A DNA stretch of 64,000 nt from assembly GCA_023667265.1 (NCBI GenBank), contig JAMPAJ010000001.1, positions 1,417,151 to 1,481,150 on the forward strand. The letters run 5' to 3'. Below the pieces are notes generated by a model that had not been told where the DNA came from, made no database searches, and worked only from the letters and a program-made list of their open reading frames with translations. This DNA is from Alistipes sp. GTDB taxonomy: Bacteria; Bacillota; Clostridia; Oscillospirales; Ruminococcaceae. The stretch's first letter is position 1; each line of letters begins with the position of its first letter. Below, one piece after another: positions 42,434 through 51,737 of this stretch. The translations under genes were made by a program, and so were the position numbers.

Positions 42434-44741
42434 TACTGCCGTTTATCGCCTCCAGGCTCACTGATTCACCTCTTTGAAGCTGGGAGGCGATCATCATTTT
42501 CGCCAGACGATTTTCTACAAGCTCGGTTATACGCCGTTTCACCGACCGCGCACCGTATCTGGAAACATCCTTTGCGGCAGCGACGGTCTCCACCACGTCA
42601 TCGCCGTAATTTATACCAATACCAAGACTCTCCGCCCTGCCCCTGAGCTCCCGGAGAGCCTTGTCGCTTATTTTCAGGATATCCGCCCTTTTCAGACTCC
42701 GGAACGTGATTATCTCATCTATTCTTCCGGTAAATTCCGTAGTGAAGGTCTCCCGTACCGCCTCCTCCGTTCTGCTGTCAGCCGTCTTTTCAGAGCTGCC
42801 GAATCCGGGAATACGATGATTTTTCTCGCCTGCGCCAACATTTGAAGTCATGATAATGATAGCGTTTCTGAAGCTGACCTTTCGCATGGAGGAATCCGTC
42901 AGCGTACCGTAATCCAGAATTTGCAGCATGATGTTCAGCACCTCTCTGTCCGCCTTTTCGATCTCGTCGAATAGCACCAGTGAATACGGATTCCGCCGTA
43001 TCCTGTCGCAGAGGCTGCCGTTCTTGTCGTCGTAGCCTGCATATCCGGGAGGCGCACCGATAAGCTTCGATACGGCGTGCTTCTCCATATACTCGGACAT
43101 ATCCACGCGGACAAGATTCCTCTCCGAGCCGTAAAGCTGCTCTGCAAGCGCCCGTGCAAGCTCTGTTTTTCCAACTCCCGACGGCCCGGCAAAAAGAAAT
43201 GAAACTATAGGCTTGTTCATTTCTCGCAATCCCGAACGAGCCCGGAACACCGCCTCAGTTACCTTCTTAACCGCCTCGTCGTGACCGATAACACGCTCCG
43301 AAAGCTTCCGCTCCAGCTCTTTGAGCTGTAATTTGTCTTCTGACGTAATTTTCCCCACAGGAATACCAGTTTTCGCCGAGACAACCTCGGTCAAGTCCTC
43401 CGCCGTAAGAACCGGAGGCTCGGATTCCCCGATAATTCTGCTCAGACCCTTCAGGCTGAATCTGCTGCCGCCAAGCTCCAGATATTCCGTATCGGTCTTG
43501 ACTTTTCTGGCGCTGCACCGTATTTTTGCCCTCGCACAGGCTTCGTCCAGAACGTCAATAGCTTTGTCCGGAAGAAAACGTTCATTGATATATCGGACTG
43601 CCAGCTTCACCGAAAGCTCTATCATCTCGTCAGAAATTTCAATGCCATGATAATTTTCATAGCGGCTTTTCAGTCCGCGTATGATATCCACACTGGCAGA
43701 GCTGTCCGGCTCGCTGACCTGTACAGGCTGAAAACGCCGTTCGAGAGCCGCATCCTTCTCAAATGTCCCGGCATACTCCTCGAATGTAGTTGCGCCGATG
43801 ATTTGCAGCTCTCCCCTGGCGAGCCTCGGTTTCATGATGTTTGCAGCATCCATCGCGCCCTCCGCCGCACCTGCCCCGACTATGGTGTGTATTTCATCAA
43901 TAAAAAGAATAATATTTCCGGCATTTGCAGCCTCGTCCATACAAGCCTTGACGCGCTCCTCGAAATCTCCGCGGTATTTTGCTCCAGACAGCATAGCAGC
44001 GAAATCAAGAGCAAAAATGTATTTGTTTCTCAGACTGTCCGGCACAAGACCGCGTACAAAGAGTTCTGCAACGCCCTCCACGATCGCAGTTTTTCCCACG
44101 CCTGCTTCTCCGATAAGGCAGGGATTATTCTTGTTCCGGCGAACCAGAATTTGCAGCACTCTCTCGACCTCCGCTCGTCTGCCGATAAGAGGGTCGTTTT
44201 TCTTTACCAGAGCTATATCCGTCATATTTCTGCCATAGCGGAAGAGATTCGGCATATGGCTCATTTTCGGCTTTACAGCTTCGTATAGTTCCTCATGGAG
44301 CTTTCCCGACGATACGCCGTCAAGACCGCCGCATATTACTGAAAGACTTCCGCCGGCATTTCTGATAACAGTGCATGCGCTGCACGAAGGCTCCTTTATC
44401 ATAGCCGCAAGAATATGCTCCGCAGAGGCAAGCTTTCTTTTATCCTCTGAGGCGATAGAATATGCACTGTCAAGAATACGTTTCAGAGCCGTTGTAAGAT
44501 AACGCATTGTCAGCACAGTTGTATTCCCCTGACCCACAAGCTGGATTACGGCAGCCCGCAGTTCGTCATAGGCAACTCCGCTGCCTATCAATATCTCCGC
44601 AGCCTGGGTTCTTCCGTCCCTTGCGATAGCAAGAAGCATATGCTCGCTTCCGACATAGGTATGCCCCAGCTCCGAGGCGATCTCCACAGCCTCTTCTATA
44701 AGTGAAGCTGTTCGTCTTGTAAAGTGTTCACTGTTTATCAT
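42399..44741 (-). CDS. clpC: ClpC-type AAA+ unfoldase
   Basis: Two-ring unfoldase that feeds ClpP. The 780-residue protein has an N-terminal double Clp-N domain (about 1-145), AAA1 with Walker A LIGEAGVGKTAI and Walker B ILFIDEIHT, and AAA2 with FAGPSGVGKTELA and LVLFDEIEKAD. A C-terminal D2-small domain follows. The segment between AAA1 and AAA2 is only about 35 residues, so the coiled-coil M domain of Bacillus ClpC seems to be missing. No ctsR/mcsAB genes are adjacent. Confidence 0.9.
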   Translation of the reverse strand: MINSEHFTRRTASLIEEAVEIASELGHTYVGSEHMLLAIARDGRTQAAEILIGSGVAYDELRAAVIQLVGQGNTTVLTMRYLTTALKRILDSAYSIASEDKRKLASAEHILAAMIKEPSCSACTVIRNAGGSLSVICGGLDGVSSGKLHEELYEAVKPKMSHMPNLFRYGRNMTDIALVKKNDPLIGRRAEVERVLQILVRRNKNNPCLIGEAGVGKTAIVEGVAELFVRGLVPDSLRNKYIFALDFAAMLSGAKYRGDFEERVKACMDEAANAGNIILFIDEIHTIVGAGAAEGAMDAANIMKPRLARGELQIIGATTFEEYAGTFEKDAALERRFQPVQVSEPDSSASVDIIRGLKSRYENYHGIEISDEMIELSVKLAVRYINERFLPDKAIDVLDEACARAKIRCSARKVKTDTEYLELGGSRFSLKGLSRIIGESEPPVLTAEDLTEVVSAKTGIPVGKITSEDKLQLKELERKLSERVIGHDEAVKKVTEAVFRARSGLREMNKPIVSFLFAGPSGVGKTELARALAEQLYGSERNLVRVDMSEYMEKHAVSKLIGAPPGYAGYDDKNGSLCDRIRRNPYSLVLFDEIEKADREVLNIMLQILDYGTLTDSSMRKVSFRNAIIIMTSNVGAGEKNHRIPGFGSSEKTADSRTEEAVRETFTTEFTGRIDEIITFRSLKRADILKISDKALRELRGRAESLGIGINYGDDVVETVAAAKDVSRYGARSVKRRITELVENRLAKMMIASQLQRGESVSLEAINGSIKILKNEAVCS

Positions 44742-44849
44742 ACTGTCTCCTCCTTCTTTCCGTATGGCAGTACCGTGAAAGCTGCCATGTTAATATTATG
44801 CCACTTACTTCCTGCGATAACAGTCGAAAAAAATTTTCTCAGGAATTTT

Positions 44850-44878
44850 TTGTAACAAAATTTTTTCTATGTCATAAT
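44850..44878 (+). promoter_or_regulatory. Promoter of Cys-rich peptide gene
   Basis: TTGTAA (44850-44855), 17 nt, then CATAAT (44873-44878), upstream of an AAGGAG and the small ORF at 44935. Confidence 0.6.
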
Positions 44879-44934
44879 ATGGAGTATGAAACGCAAATGA
44901 AGCGGTTCAAATACATCTCAAAGGAGACATTATT

Positions 44935-45087
44935 ATGTGTAACTCTTGTTTTGGCGGCAGCAACTGCACCTGGATCATCCTCCTCATCCTCATCTTCCTG
45001 GCATTCTCCAACTGCGGCAGCAATAACAACAGCTGCGGCTGCGGAAGCACGAGAGACAGTGACTGCGGCTGTGGCTGCGGATGCTGA
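44935..45087 (+). CDS. Small Cys-rich membrane peptide (50 aa)
   Basis: An unrecognised 50-residue protein, MCNSCFGGSNC then the membrane helix TWIILLILIFLAF, then a Gly/Asn/Cys tail ending CGCGCGC. Ten cysteines are present. AAAGGAG lies 8 nt before the ATG, a promoter precedes it, and an intrinsic terminator follows within 16 nt, so this is a complete monocistronic gene. The topology resembles small YjcZ-like sporulation peptides, but the cysteine clusters differ. Possible roles are metal or redox binding at the membrane or spore coat; none is shown. Confidence 0.7.
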   Translation: MCNSCFGGSNCTWIILLILIFLAFSNCGSNNNSCGCGSTRDSDCGCGCGC

Positions 45088-45102
45088 TCCTGCGCTAAAG
45101 AA

Positions 45103-45126
45103 AAAGGGGCTTGAAAAAGCCCCTTT
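45103..45126. terminator. Bidirectional terminator, Cys-rich peptide and clpX
   Basis: Stem AAAGGGGCTT/AAGCCCCTTT with a 4-nt loop. It lies between the peptide stop (plus) and the clpX stop (minus) and serves both. Confidence 0.85.
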
Positions 45127-45132
45127 ACATAT

Positions 45133-46407
45133 TTATCCGATAACTCTGTTTTTGCTGTCCAAAAGCACCGGCTGACTGTCGCCGGTAACACATTCCCTGG
45201 TTATAACCACCTGAGTAATGCTGGGATCAGAAGGTACAACATACATAGATCTCATAAGGATACCCTCAAGGATCGAACGCAGACCTCTTGCTCCGGTTTT
45301 CTGCTTGATAGCCTTCTTTGCAATTTCCATAAGCGCGTCATCGTCGATCTCCAGCTCAACACCGTCATACCTGAACAGCTTCTTGTACTGCTTCATCAAC
45401 GCATTCTTCGGCTCTGTCAAAATTCGCATCAACGATTCCTCGTCAAGCTCCTCGAGAACAGAAATTACCGGGAGACGTCCGACAAACTCCGGAACCATTC
45501 CGAATTTCACTAGATCCTTCGGGATGACCTGCTTGAAGATATTATTCTTCTCCTCCCGGACAGCCTTCACCTCGCCGCCGAAGCCGATAGGAGACTTACC
45601 GATACGATTCTGGATGAGACGCTCGAGACCGTCAAATGCGCCGCCGCAGATAAACAGGATATTTCTCGTATCTATCTGGAGAACCTCCTGATTCGGGTGC
45701 TTTCTGCCTCCCTGCGGAGGTACGTTTGAAACCGTGCCTTCGATTATTTTCAGGAGAGCCTGCTGTACGCCCTCTCCGCTTACATCGCGGGTAAGCGAGG
45801 TATTTTCAGACTTTCTTGCGATTTTATCAATTTCATCAATATAGATGATGCCCTTTTCAGCCGCCTTGATGTCGTAATCCGCAGCCTGGATAAGGCGCAG
45901 GAGGACATTCTCAACGTCGTCGCCGACATAACCGGCTTCTGTGACCGTAGTAGCGTCGGCAATGGCAAAGGGCACGTTCAGCAGCTTTGCAAGAGTCTGC
46001 GCCAGAAACGTCTTGCCGACGCCTGTAGGTCCGAGAAGAAGAACGTTGCTCTTCTGCAGCTCAACGCCGTCGCCGCCCTTGGATTCGCCCTTTTCCTGAC
46101 TTATGATACGCTTATAGTGATTGTAAACGGCAACTGCAAGCGAGATCTTCGCCTCGTCCTGACCAATAACGTATTCGTCAAGATACGCCTTGATCTCAGC
46201 CGGCTTCATCAGGTTCATCTCTGAAAGATTACCTGTTTTTCCGCTTTCAGCGCTTTTTTTCTGTGCCTTGGTAACTTCCGGACCGAAAAGCATCTCATAG
46301 CAATACACAACGCACTCGTCGCAGATATTTGAATTTCCGGCGGAGAACATACTATTTACCTTGTTCTCGCCTTTTCCGCAAAAGCTGCATGACTTAAATC
46401 CTGCCAT
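45133..46407 (-). CDS. clpX: ATP-dependent Clp protease ATPase subunit ClpX
   Basis: Unfoldase that delivers tagged proteins to ClpP. The 424-residue protein has the N-terminal zinc-binding domain (SCSFCGKG with CDECVVYC), Walker [17 protein letters not shown], Walker [14 protein letters not shown], sensor and pore segments, and the IGF-type ClpP loop PIGFGGEV. It lies 8 bp downstream of clpP and follows tig, the standard tig-clpP-clpX order. Confidence 0.98.
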   Translation of the reverse strand: MAGFKSCSFCGKGENKVNSMFSAGNSNICDECVVYCYEMLFGPEVTKAQKKSAESGKTGNLSEMNLMKPAEIKAYLDEYVIGQDEAKISLAVAVYNHYKRIISQEKGESKGGDGVELQKSNVLLLGPTGVGKTFLAQTLAKLLNVPFAIADATTVTEAGYVGDDVENVLLRLIQAADYDIKAAEKGIIYIDEIDKIARKSENTSLTRDVSGEGVQQALLKIIEGTVSNVPPQGGRKHPNQEVLQIDTRNILFICGGAFDGLERLIQNRIGKSPIGFGGEVKAVREEKNNIFKQVIPKDLVKFGMVPEFVGRLPVISVLEELDEESLMRILTEPKNALMKQYKKLFRYDGVELEIDDDALMEIAKKAIKQKTGARGLRSILEGILMRSMYVVPSDPSITQVVITRECVTGDSQPVLLDSKNRVIG

Positions 46408-46415
46408 GGTAAAAC

Positions 46416-47003
46416 CTACCTTTTCTCTATTACCTTGTCGATGAGACCATATTCCATCGCCTGCTGCGCCGTCATATAATTATCACGCTCCGTATCAGCT
46501 TCAACCTGCTCCAGAGGCTTTCCCGTATTAAGGGCAAGAAGCTCGTTCATCTTCTGACGTGTTCTCAGCAGGTGGTCGGAGTGGATCTTGATATCCGTAC
46601 ACTGACCGCTGAGTCCGCCTGAGATCAGGGGCTGATGAATCATGATCTCGCTGTTCGGAAGCGCAAAACGCTTGCCCTTTGCACCTGCTGCAAGGAGAAA
46701 TGCGCCCATAGACGCAGCCATTCCTATACAGATCGTTGAAACGTCGCACTTGATGTACTGCATCGTGTCATAAATAGCCATTCCCGAAGTTATAGAGCCT
46801 CCGGGGCTGTTGATATACAGCGAAATGTCCTTTTCAGTATCCTGGCTTTCGAGGAAGAGAAGCTGTGCCACAACAAGGCTTGCGGTGGTGTCGTTTACCT
46901 GATCCGAAAGCATGATTATTCTGTCATTGAGAAGACGTGAGAAAATATCGTAGGATCTCTCTCCTCTGCCCGTTTGTTCAACTACATAAGGTATAAAGCT
47001 CAT
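46416..47003 (-). CDS. clpP: ATP-dependent Clp protease proteolytic subunit
   Basis: Serine protease of the Clp degradation machine. Catalytic Ser is in [11 protein letters not shown], His in IMIHQPL and Asp in TERDNYM. AAAGGG at 8-nt spacing fits ATG 47003 ([19 protein letters not shown]), giving 195 residues as in the family. In-frame upstream ATGs would add a non-conserved Arg-rich tail. Confidence 0.97.
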   Translation of the reverse strand: MSFIPYVVEQTGRGERSYDIFSRLLNDRIIMLSDQVNDTTASLVVAQLLFLESQDTEKDISLYINSPGGSITSGMAIYDTMQYIKCDVSTICIGMAASMGAFLLAAGAKGKRFALPNSEIMIHQPLISGGLSGQCTDIKIHSDHLLRTRQKMNELLALNTGKPLEQVEADTERDNYMTAQQAMEYGLIDKVIEKR

Positions 47004-47053
47004 ATTCATCGCCCTTTCTATATGTCGAAAAATGTATCTTTGTGTATTTAAAG

Positions 47054-47081
47054 CTATTGCCCCGCAAAAACGGGACAATAG
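47054..47081 (-). other. Intergenic hairpin between tig and clpP
   Basis: CTATTGCCCCG/CGGGACAATAG type stem around a 6-nt loop, without a strong U-tail, in the 95-bp tig-clpP gap. Likely an mRNA processing or attenuation point rather than a full terminator. Confidence 0.55.
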
Positions 47082-47098
47082 TTTCGTTGTATATTTGA

Positions 47099-48397
47099 TT
47101 ATTCTGCTGCCTCTTCGGAGTTGTCAACAACTGCTGACTCCAGAACGAGGTCGAGAGCCTTCTGAACCTGCATATCCTTCTTGTAAGTCTCAACATCAAC
47201 GAATCTCTTTACAGTGTCAACGTCCATATTGTTAGCTGCTGCGATCTCACCGAGACCGTCGTTCAGCTCGTCCTCAGTGATCTCAAACGCCTCGATATCA
47301 GCAATTCTCTCGAGAGCAAGTCTGAGCTTTACCTCACCCTCAGCGCGGTCTCTGTAAGTATCTCTGATAGACATCTCGTCCATACCTGTGTACTGGCAGT
47401 ACAGCTTCAGGCTCATACCCTGCTGCTGGAGCTGACGGTCGAAGCTGCTCATAAGCTGGTCGATCCTCTGCTCATACATACAGTTGGGGATAGGAGAATC
47501 CACCTTATCAATAACAGCCTGGAGAACAGCGTTCTCGAAAGCGCTGTCAGCCTGCTTAACAGCAGCGTCCTCAAGCTTAGCCCTGATGTCTGCCTTATAC
47601 TCGTCAACTGTCTCAAACTCTGTAGCGTCCTTTACCAGATCGTCGTCGATCTCGGGAAGCTCCTCATAGCTGATAGCCTTCAGCTTTGTCTTGAAAGTAG
47701 CCTCCTTGCCTGCGTAATCCTCCATCTGGTAGTTCTCGGGGAATGTTACAACAACGTCGAACTCGTCGCCGATATTGTGACCGCAGATCTGATCCTCGAA
47801 ACCAGGGATGAATTGACCGCTGCCGAGCTTAAGAGGATGATCCTCGCCCTTGCCGCCTTCAAATGCCTCGTCGCCGAAGAAGCCCTCGAAGTCGATGATG
47901 ACCTCATCGTCCATCTGAGCAGCTCTGTCGTCAACAGAAACGATACGTGCGTTCTTCTTTCTGATAATGTCGATCTGCTTCTGAACATCCTCGTCAGTGA
48001 TCTCTGAAACCTTCTTGGCAGCCTTTACGCCCTTGTAATCAGCGATCTCGATAACGGGCTTTGTAATGCAGACAGCCTTCAGCTCAACGCCTGTAGCCTT
48101 GTCCACGGAAGTAACCTCAACGCTGGGTCTGTCAACAAGCTCGATGCCTGTCTCAGCGATAGCCTTGTCAAGCTCCGGTCCCAGGAGGGAATTGATAGCG
48201 CCCTCGTAGAATGCGCCCTCGCCGAACTCTCTCTCAGCAAGCTTTCTCGGAACCTTGCCCTTACGGAAGCCCTTTATCTGGATATTCTTCTTCTGGCGCT
48301 GATACTCGTTTTCAACAGCAGCCTCAAAAGCCTCTGCATCAATAGTGATGACAAGCTCTGTTGTGTTTACATCTGTTTTGTTTGATGACTTTAACAT
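47099..48397 (-). CDS. tig: Trigger factor
   Basis: Ribosome-bound chaperone and prolyl isomerase. The 432-residue protein has the ribosome-binding signature [17 protein letters not shown], the FKBP-like domain starting [20 protein letters not shown], and a helical C-terminal chaperone domain. It heads the tig-clpP-clpX series with its own promoter and GGAGG. Confidence 0.97.
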   Translation of the reverse strand: MLKSSNKTDVNTTELVITIDAEAFEAAVENEYQRQKKNIQIKGFRKGKVPRKLAEREFGEGAFYEGAINSLLGPELDKAIAETGIELVDRPSVEVTSVDKATGVELKAVCITKPVIEIADYKGVKAAKKVSEITDEDVQKQIDIIRKKNARIVSVDDRAAQMDDEVIIDFEGFFGDEAFEGGKGEDHPLKLGSGQFIPGFEDQICGHNIGDEFDVVVTFPENYQMEDYAGKEATFKTKLKAISYEELPEIDDDLVKDATEFETVDEYKADIRAKLEDAAVKQADSAFENAVLQAVIDKVDSPIPNCMYEQRIDQLMSSFDRQLQQQGMSLKLYCQYTGMDEMSIRDTYRDRAEGEVKLRLALERIADIEAFEITEDELNDGLGEIAAANNMDVDTVKRFVDVETYKKDMQVQKALDLVLESAVVDNSEEAAE

Positions 48398-48459
48398 AAT
48401 GATCCTCCATTAATATATTAATGATGCTGTTAATACACCTGAATTATAATACTTGAAAT

Positions 48460-48488
48460 ATTATACCACATTCTGGAATTTTTTTCAA
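48460..48488 (-). promoter_or_regulatory. tig promoter
   Basis: On the minus strand TTGAAA (48483-48488), 17 nt, then TATAAT (48460-48465) preceded by TGTGG. Confidence 0.85.
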
Positions 48489-48533
48489 TCAGTTTCTATA
48501 ACGCCGCCGGTCACTTCTCTGATTTTAACATTT

Positions 48534-49226
48534 TCACATAACTTTTTCGGGTTTAAACTGTATATAATCACCTGAAATAAGATGGAAGTTTATATCGTCA
48601 TAAGTATTCGTCACGCATAGTCCGTGAGCCGAACGGCCGTGTACATGACCGTAATAACATTCTCTGATCTTGTATCTGTACAGTATTTCAAGAATGTCGT
48701 AGTTGAAATTTGAGCCAAAAATCGGCGGATAGTGCATGAAAACGATAGGTTCGAGCCCTGCATCCACCGCAGACCTTATCGAGGCTTCGAGACGCTGTAC
48801 CTCACGGCGAAGCACCTTTTCGTCCTGGGTCTCGCCGGGCATATTCACCCAGCCCCGAGTGCCGCATATGCCGTAGTTTTCGTAGGCATAGTGGTTGTTG
48901 TGGAGTATTTTTATTGTGTCGAAGCCCTCGGCTGCCAGAAAATCCTCCATTTTCTTCATGGTCATCCACCAGTAGTCGTGGTTGCCCTTCAGGACGATCT
49001 TCTGCCCCGGAAGCTCGTTTATAAACCGAAAATCAGGCACAGCCTGCTGCAGGCTCATGCCCCAGGAAATATCGCCGGCAAGCACTACAGTATCCTCCGG
49101 CTTAACGATCTCAAGCCAGTTTTTCTCAATTTTCTCCTGATAATCGTCCCAGCCCGCAAATATGCTCATGGTCTTAGACGGATCGCTGAAACACAGATGC
49201 AGGTCTCCAATTACATAAAGCGACAT
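48534..49226 (-). CDS. Calcineurin-like metallophosphoesterase
   Basis: A 230-residue hydrolase with the metallophosphoesterase motifs in order: VIGDLHL, VVLAGDISWG, LKGNHDYWW, FMHYPP and YYGHVHGRS. The close match of the whole sequence to a conserved clostridial phosphohydrolase group is clear, but the substrate is unknown. It starts 7 bp after the thrC stop, so it is probably the last gene of the thrC operon. Confidence 0.88.
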   Translation of the reverse strand: MSLYVIGDLHLCFSDPSKTMSIFAGWDDYQEKIEKNWLEIVKPEDTVVLAGDISWGMSLQQAVPDFRFINELPGQKIVLKGNHDYWWMTMKKMEDFLAAEGFDTIKILHNNHYAYENYGICGTRGWVNMPGETQDEKVLRREVQRLEASIRSAVDAGLEPIVFMHYPPIFGSNFNYDILEILYRYKIRECYYGHVHGRSAHGLCVTNTYDDINFHLISGDYIQFKPEKVM

Positions 49227-49233
49227 AAATCTG

Positions 49234-50727
49234 TTAAATTCCCAGCTTGCTGAGAACGTAAGCCTCCTGCTCCGACTTGTCTATAACGTCGCAGAAACGC
49301 TCGGGCTTATTTTTCAGATCTGCAAGAGCTGCCGGAACAGGAATATCCGAAAGCTCGGCGATCCTGTCGACCTTTGCATACTCGTCCAAATCGGACTTTC
49401 CGCCCTCCAGAGCCTCCAGAACAGCCTCGCTGAACTTATAGGGGCTTGCTGTCGAAGCAATGACTGTCTTGGTGGTATCGCCTGTGGCAGCCTTATAATC
49501 GTTATAAACCTTTACTGCAACTGCCGTATGAGTGTCGCAGGTGTAGGAATATTTCTCATAAATGTCGTGGATCGTAGCCTTTGTCTGATCGTCATCGCAG
49601 AATCCGGCACAGAACTCCTCGTTGAGCTTTGCCTTTACATCGTCGCTTACCTCATATTTTCCCTCTGCGGAAAGCTTGCCGAACCACTCCCTGATAACAG
49701 CGTCGTTCCTGTCGGTCATGAGATACAGCAGTCTTTCGAGATTACTGGAAATGAGAATATCCATCGAGGGCGAAACTGTTGCGTAGAACTGTCTGTTTCT
49801 GTCGTAAACGCCAGTGTTGATGAAGTCTGTCAGCACGTTGTTTATATTTGAAGCGCAGATAAGCTTGTTCACGGGAACACCCATGTGCTTAGCGTAGTAA
49901 GCGGCAAGGATATTGCCGAAATTACCGGTGGGAACAACAATATTTATCTTCTCGCCAAGCTCGATCTCCTCGCTCTTTACAAGCTCTGCGTAAGCTGAAA
50001 CGTAGTACACGACCTGCGGAACGAGACGTCCCCAGTTGATCGAATTTGCGCTGGAGAAAACCATTCCCTTGTCGTCGAGAGCAGTCTTTACGTCCTCGTC
50101 GGTGAAAATAGCCTTAACGCCGTTCTGGCAGTCGTCAAAGTTGCCTTTGATAGCGCATACTCCGACGTTTTCGCCCTCCTGAGTTTTCATCTGACGCTTC
50201 TGCATCGAGCTTACGCCGTCCTCGGGATAGAACACCATGATAGATGTGCCGGGAACGTCCTTGAAGCCCTCGAGAGCAGCCTTTCCGGTGTCGCCGGAGG
50301 TCGCAACGAGAATTACGATCTTCTTGCCAAGGTCTATTTTCTTAGCCGATGTTGTCAGGAAATAGGGAAGGATCTGGAGAGCCATGTCCTTGAACGCGCA
50401 GGTAGGACCGTGCCAGAGCTCCAGCATATATGTACCGTCAAAGAGGTGAGCGATCTCGGCAATGCTCTCCGTCTCGAAATTTTTTACAGAATAGGCATTG
50501 TCAGTGCAGTAATGAATCTCCGTCTCAGTAAAATCCGTCAGGAATTTTGAAAAGACGAAAGCAGCTCTGTCAGCGTACTTCATCTCGCCAACTGCCTTGA
50601 TCTCGTCAAGCGTGATCGCAGGTATCTCCTCGGGAACAAAAAGTCCGCCCTCCGCAGAAATTCCCTGAGTTATAGCTTCTGCGCTGCTGACCTTAACTTC
50701 ACTGTTTCTTGTACTGTTGTAAAACAT
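49234..50727 (-). CDS. thrC: Threonine synthase
   Basis: PLP enzyme that converts O-phosphohomoserine to threonine. The 497-residue protein is of the longer form, with an N-terminal FYNSTRNSEVKVSSAEAI, the Lys-bearing ELWHGPTCAFKDMALQ and the phosphate loop VPTGNFGNILAAYYAK. A conserved ATSGDTGKAALEGF segment follows the Lys motif. Confidence 0.97.
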   Translation of the reverse strand: MFYNSTRNSEVKVSSAEAITQGISAEGGLFVPEEIPAITLDEIKAVGEMKYADRAAFVFSKFLTDFTETEIHYCTDNAYSVKNFETESIAEIAHLFDGTYMLELWHGPTCAFKDMALQILPYFLTTSAKKIDLGKKIVILVATSGDTGKAALEGFKDVPGTSIMVFYPEDGVSSMQKRQMKTQEGENVGVCAIKGNFDDCQNGVKAIFTDEDVKTALDDKGMVFSSANSINWGRLVPQVVYYVSAYAELVKSEEIELGEKINIVVPTGNFGNILAAYYAKHMGVPVNKLICASNINNVLTDFINTGVYDRNRQFYATVSPSMDILISSNLERLLYLMTDRNDAVIREWFGKLSAEGKYEVSDDVKAKLNEEFCAGFCDDDQTKATIHDIYEKYSYTCDTHTAVAVKVYNDYKAATGDTTKTVIASTASPYKFSEAVLEALEGGKSDLDEYAKVDRIAELSDIPVPAALADLKNKPERFCDVIDKSEQEAYVLSKLGI

Positions 50728-50738
50728 AGAATCACCCT

Positions 50739-51122
50739 TTAAATTTTAAATTCTGTTGTATCGTAAGCGTTTTGTATATAATCAATGCTCAGCACTCTGC
50801 TGCCGCTGATTATCACCTGTGCAATATCGAAACGCGGCTGCAAACCGGTTGGATTTTTGATACAGAAATCCACCGCAGTTTTTATGATAAGCCCCTTTTT
50901 CCGCTTGTTTACAGCCTCGAAGCCGCTCACCATGCTGTCCGGCTTCCGCGTTTTTACTTCTACGAATGCGATGAAATCGTTGTTTACGGCTATAATGTCG
51001 ATCTCGCCGCCCCTTATCCGGTAGTTTCTTGCCGCAATTTCATAGCCCTGCTTTATAAGATAGCTGCAAACCGCGTCCTCGCCGAAAAAGCCGATCTCAG
51101 TTCTGCTGTTCAACTGCGTCAC
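50739..51122 (-). CDS. YraN-family (UPF0102) protein
   Basis: A predicted endonuclease-like protein of about 127 residues with the restriction-endonuclease-like core: IGFFGEDAVCSYL, RNYRIRGGEIDIIAV and FVEVKTRK, the latter two holding the E-D...E-x-K set. The frame extends further upstream, but a GTG at 51122 best fits the family length and leaves a 26-nt overlap with rnhB. The start is uncertain because the ribosome site is weak. Function unproven. Confidence 0.85.
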   Translation of the reverse strand: MTQLNSRTEIGFFGEDAVCSYLIKQGYEIAARNYRIRGGEIDIIAVNNDFIAFVEVKTRKPDSMVSGFEAVNKRKKGLIIKTAVDFCIKNPTGLQPRFDIAQVIISGSRVLSIDYIQNAYDTTEFKI

Positions 51123-51735
51123 CAAGTATCTTTTTAAGGAAGCTTTTTCTGTGTACCGCGCTTGCGCCGTATTTCCGCAGCATTTCGCAGTGCAGCTTCG
51201 TGCCGTAGCCCTTATGCTGCTCAAAGCAGTACTGCGGATATTTTTCCGCGATCTCCTTCATATACCTGTCACGGCTCACCTTTGCGAGCACCGACGCCGC
51301 GGCAATTGACGCTGACGTCGCGTCGCCCTTTATGACATATTGACAAGGGCAGTCCAGCTCCGGCAGCCTGTTTCCGTCGATCAGCGCAAGATCCGGCTTT
51401 ATTCCAAGCCCCTCGACCGCGCGCTTCATGGCAAGCATCGTAGCATTCAGGATATTTTCGGAGTCTATCTCCTCCACCGTCGCCACAGCGACCGCATACG
51501 CCTTCGCCTTTTCCTTTATCTCGTCAAAGAGCAGCTCACGGCGTTTTTCCGAAATCTTCTTGCTGTCGTTGAGATAGTCGATAAGCGTGCCGTCCTCTAA
51601 AATTACGGCGGCGGCGTAAACATCTCCTGCAAGAGGTCCTCTTCCAGCCTCGTCAACTCCGCAGATTACGGGATATCGGCTCCGCAGCTCAGAATCGTAG
51701 TCGAAAAGCTCCTTATGAAGAATTATTCTCGACAT
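51097..51735 (-). CDS. rnhB: Ribonuclease HII
   Basis: Removes misincorporated ribonucleotides and RNA from RNA-DNA hybrids. The 212-residue protein has ICGVDEAGRGPLAGDVYAAA, with the catalytic Asp-Glu, plus LIDGNRLP and the C-terminal HKGYGTKLH motif. It starts 2 bp after rbgA. Confidence 0.97.
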   Translation of the reverse strand: MSRIILHKELFDYDSELRSRYPVICGVDEAGRGPLAGDVYAAAVILEDGTLIDYLNDSKKISEKRRELLFDEIKEKAKAYAVAVATVEEIDSENILNATMLAMKRAVEGLGIKPDLALIDGNRLPELDCPCQYVIKGDATSASIAAASVLAKVSRDRYMKEIAEKYPQYCFEQHKGYGTKLHCEMLRKYGASAVHRKSFLKKILGDAVEQQN

Positions 51736-51737
51736 AG

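Noticed and set aside
43647-44288. 213-residue plus-strand ORF inside clpC
   Set aside because: Antisense shadow of a conserved AAA+ gene; no ribosome site or similarity.
44798-45175. 125-residue plus-strand ORF over the Cys-rich peptide
   Set aside because: Wrong frame relative to the ribosome site and runs through a terminator; the 50-codon ORF in another frame fits all signals.
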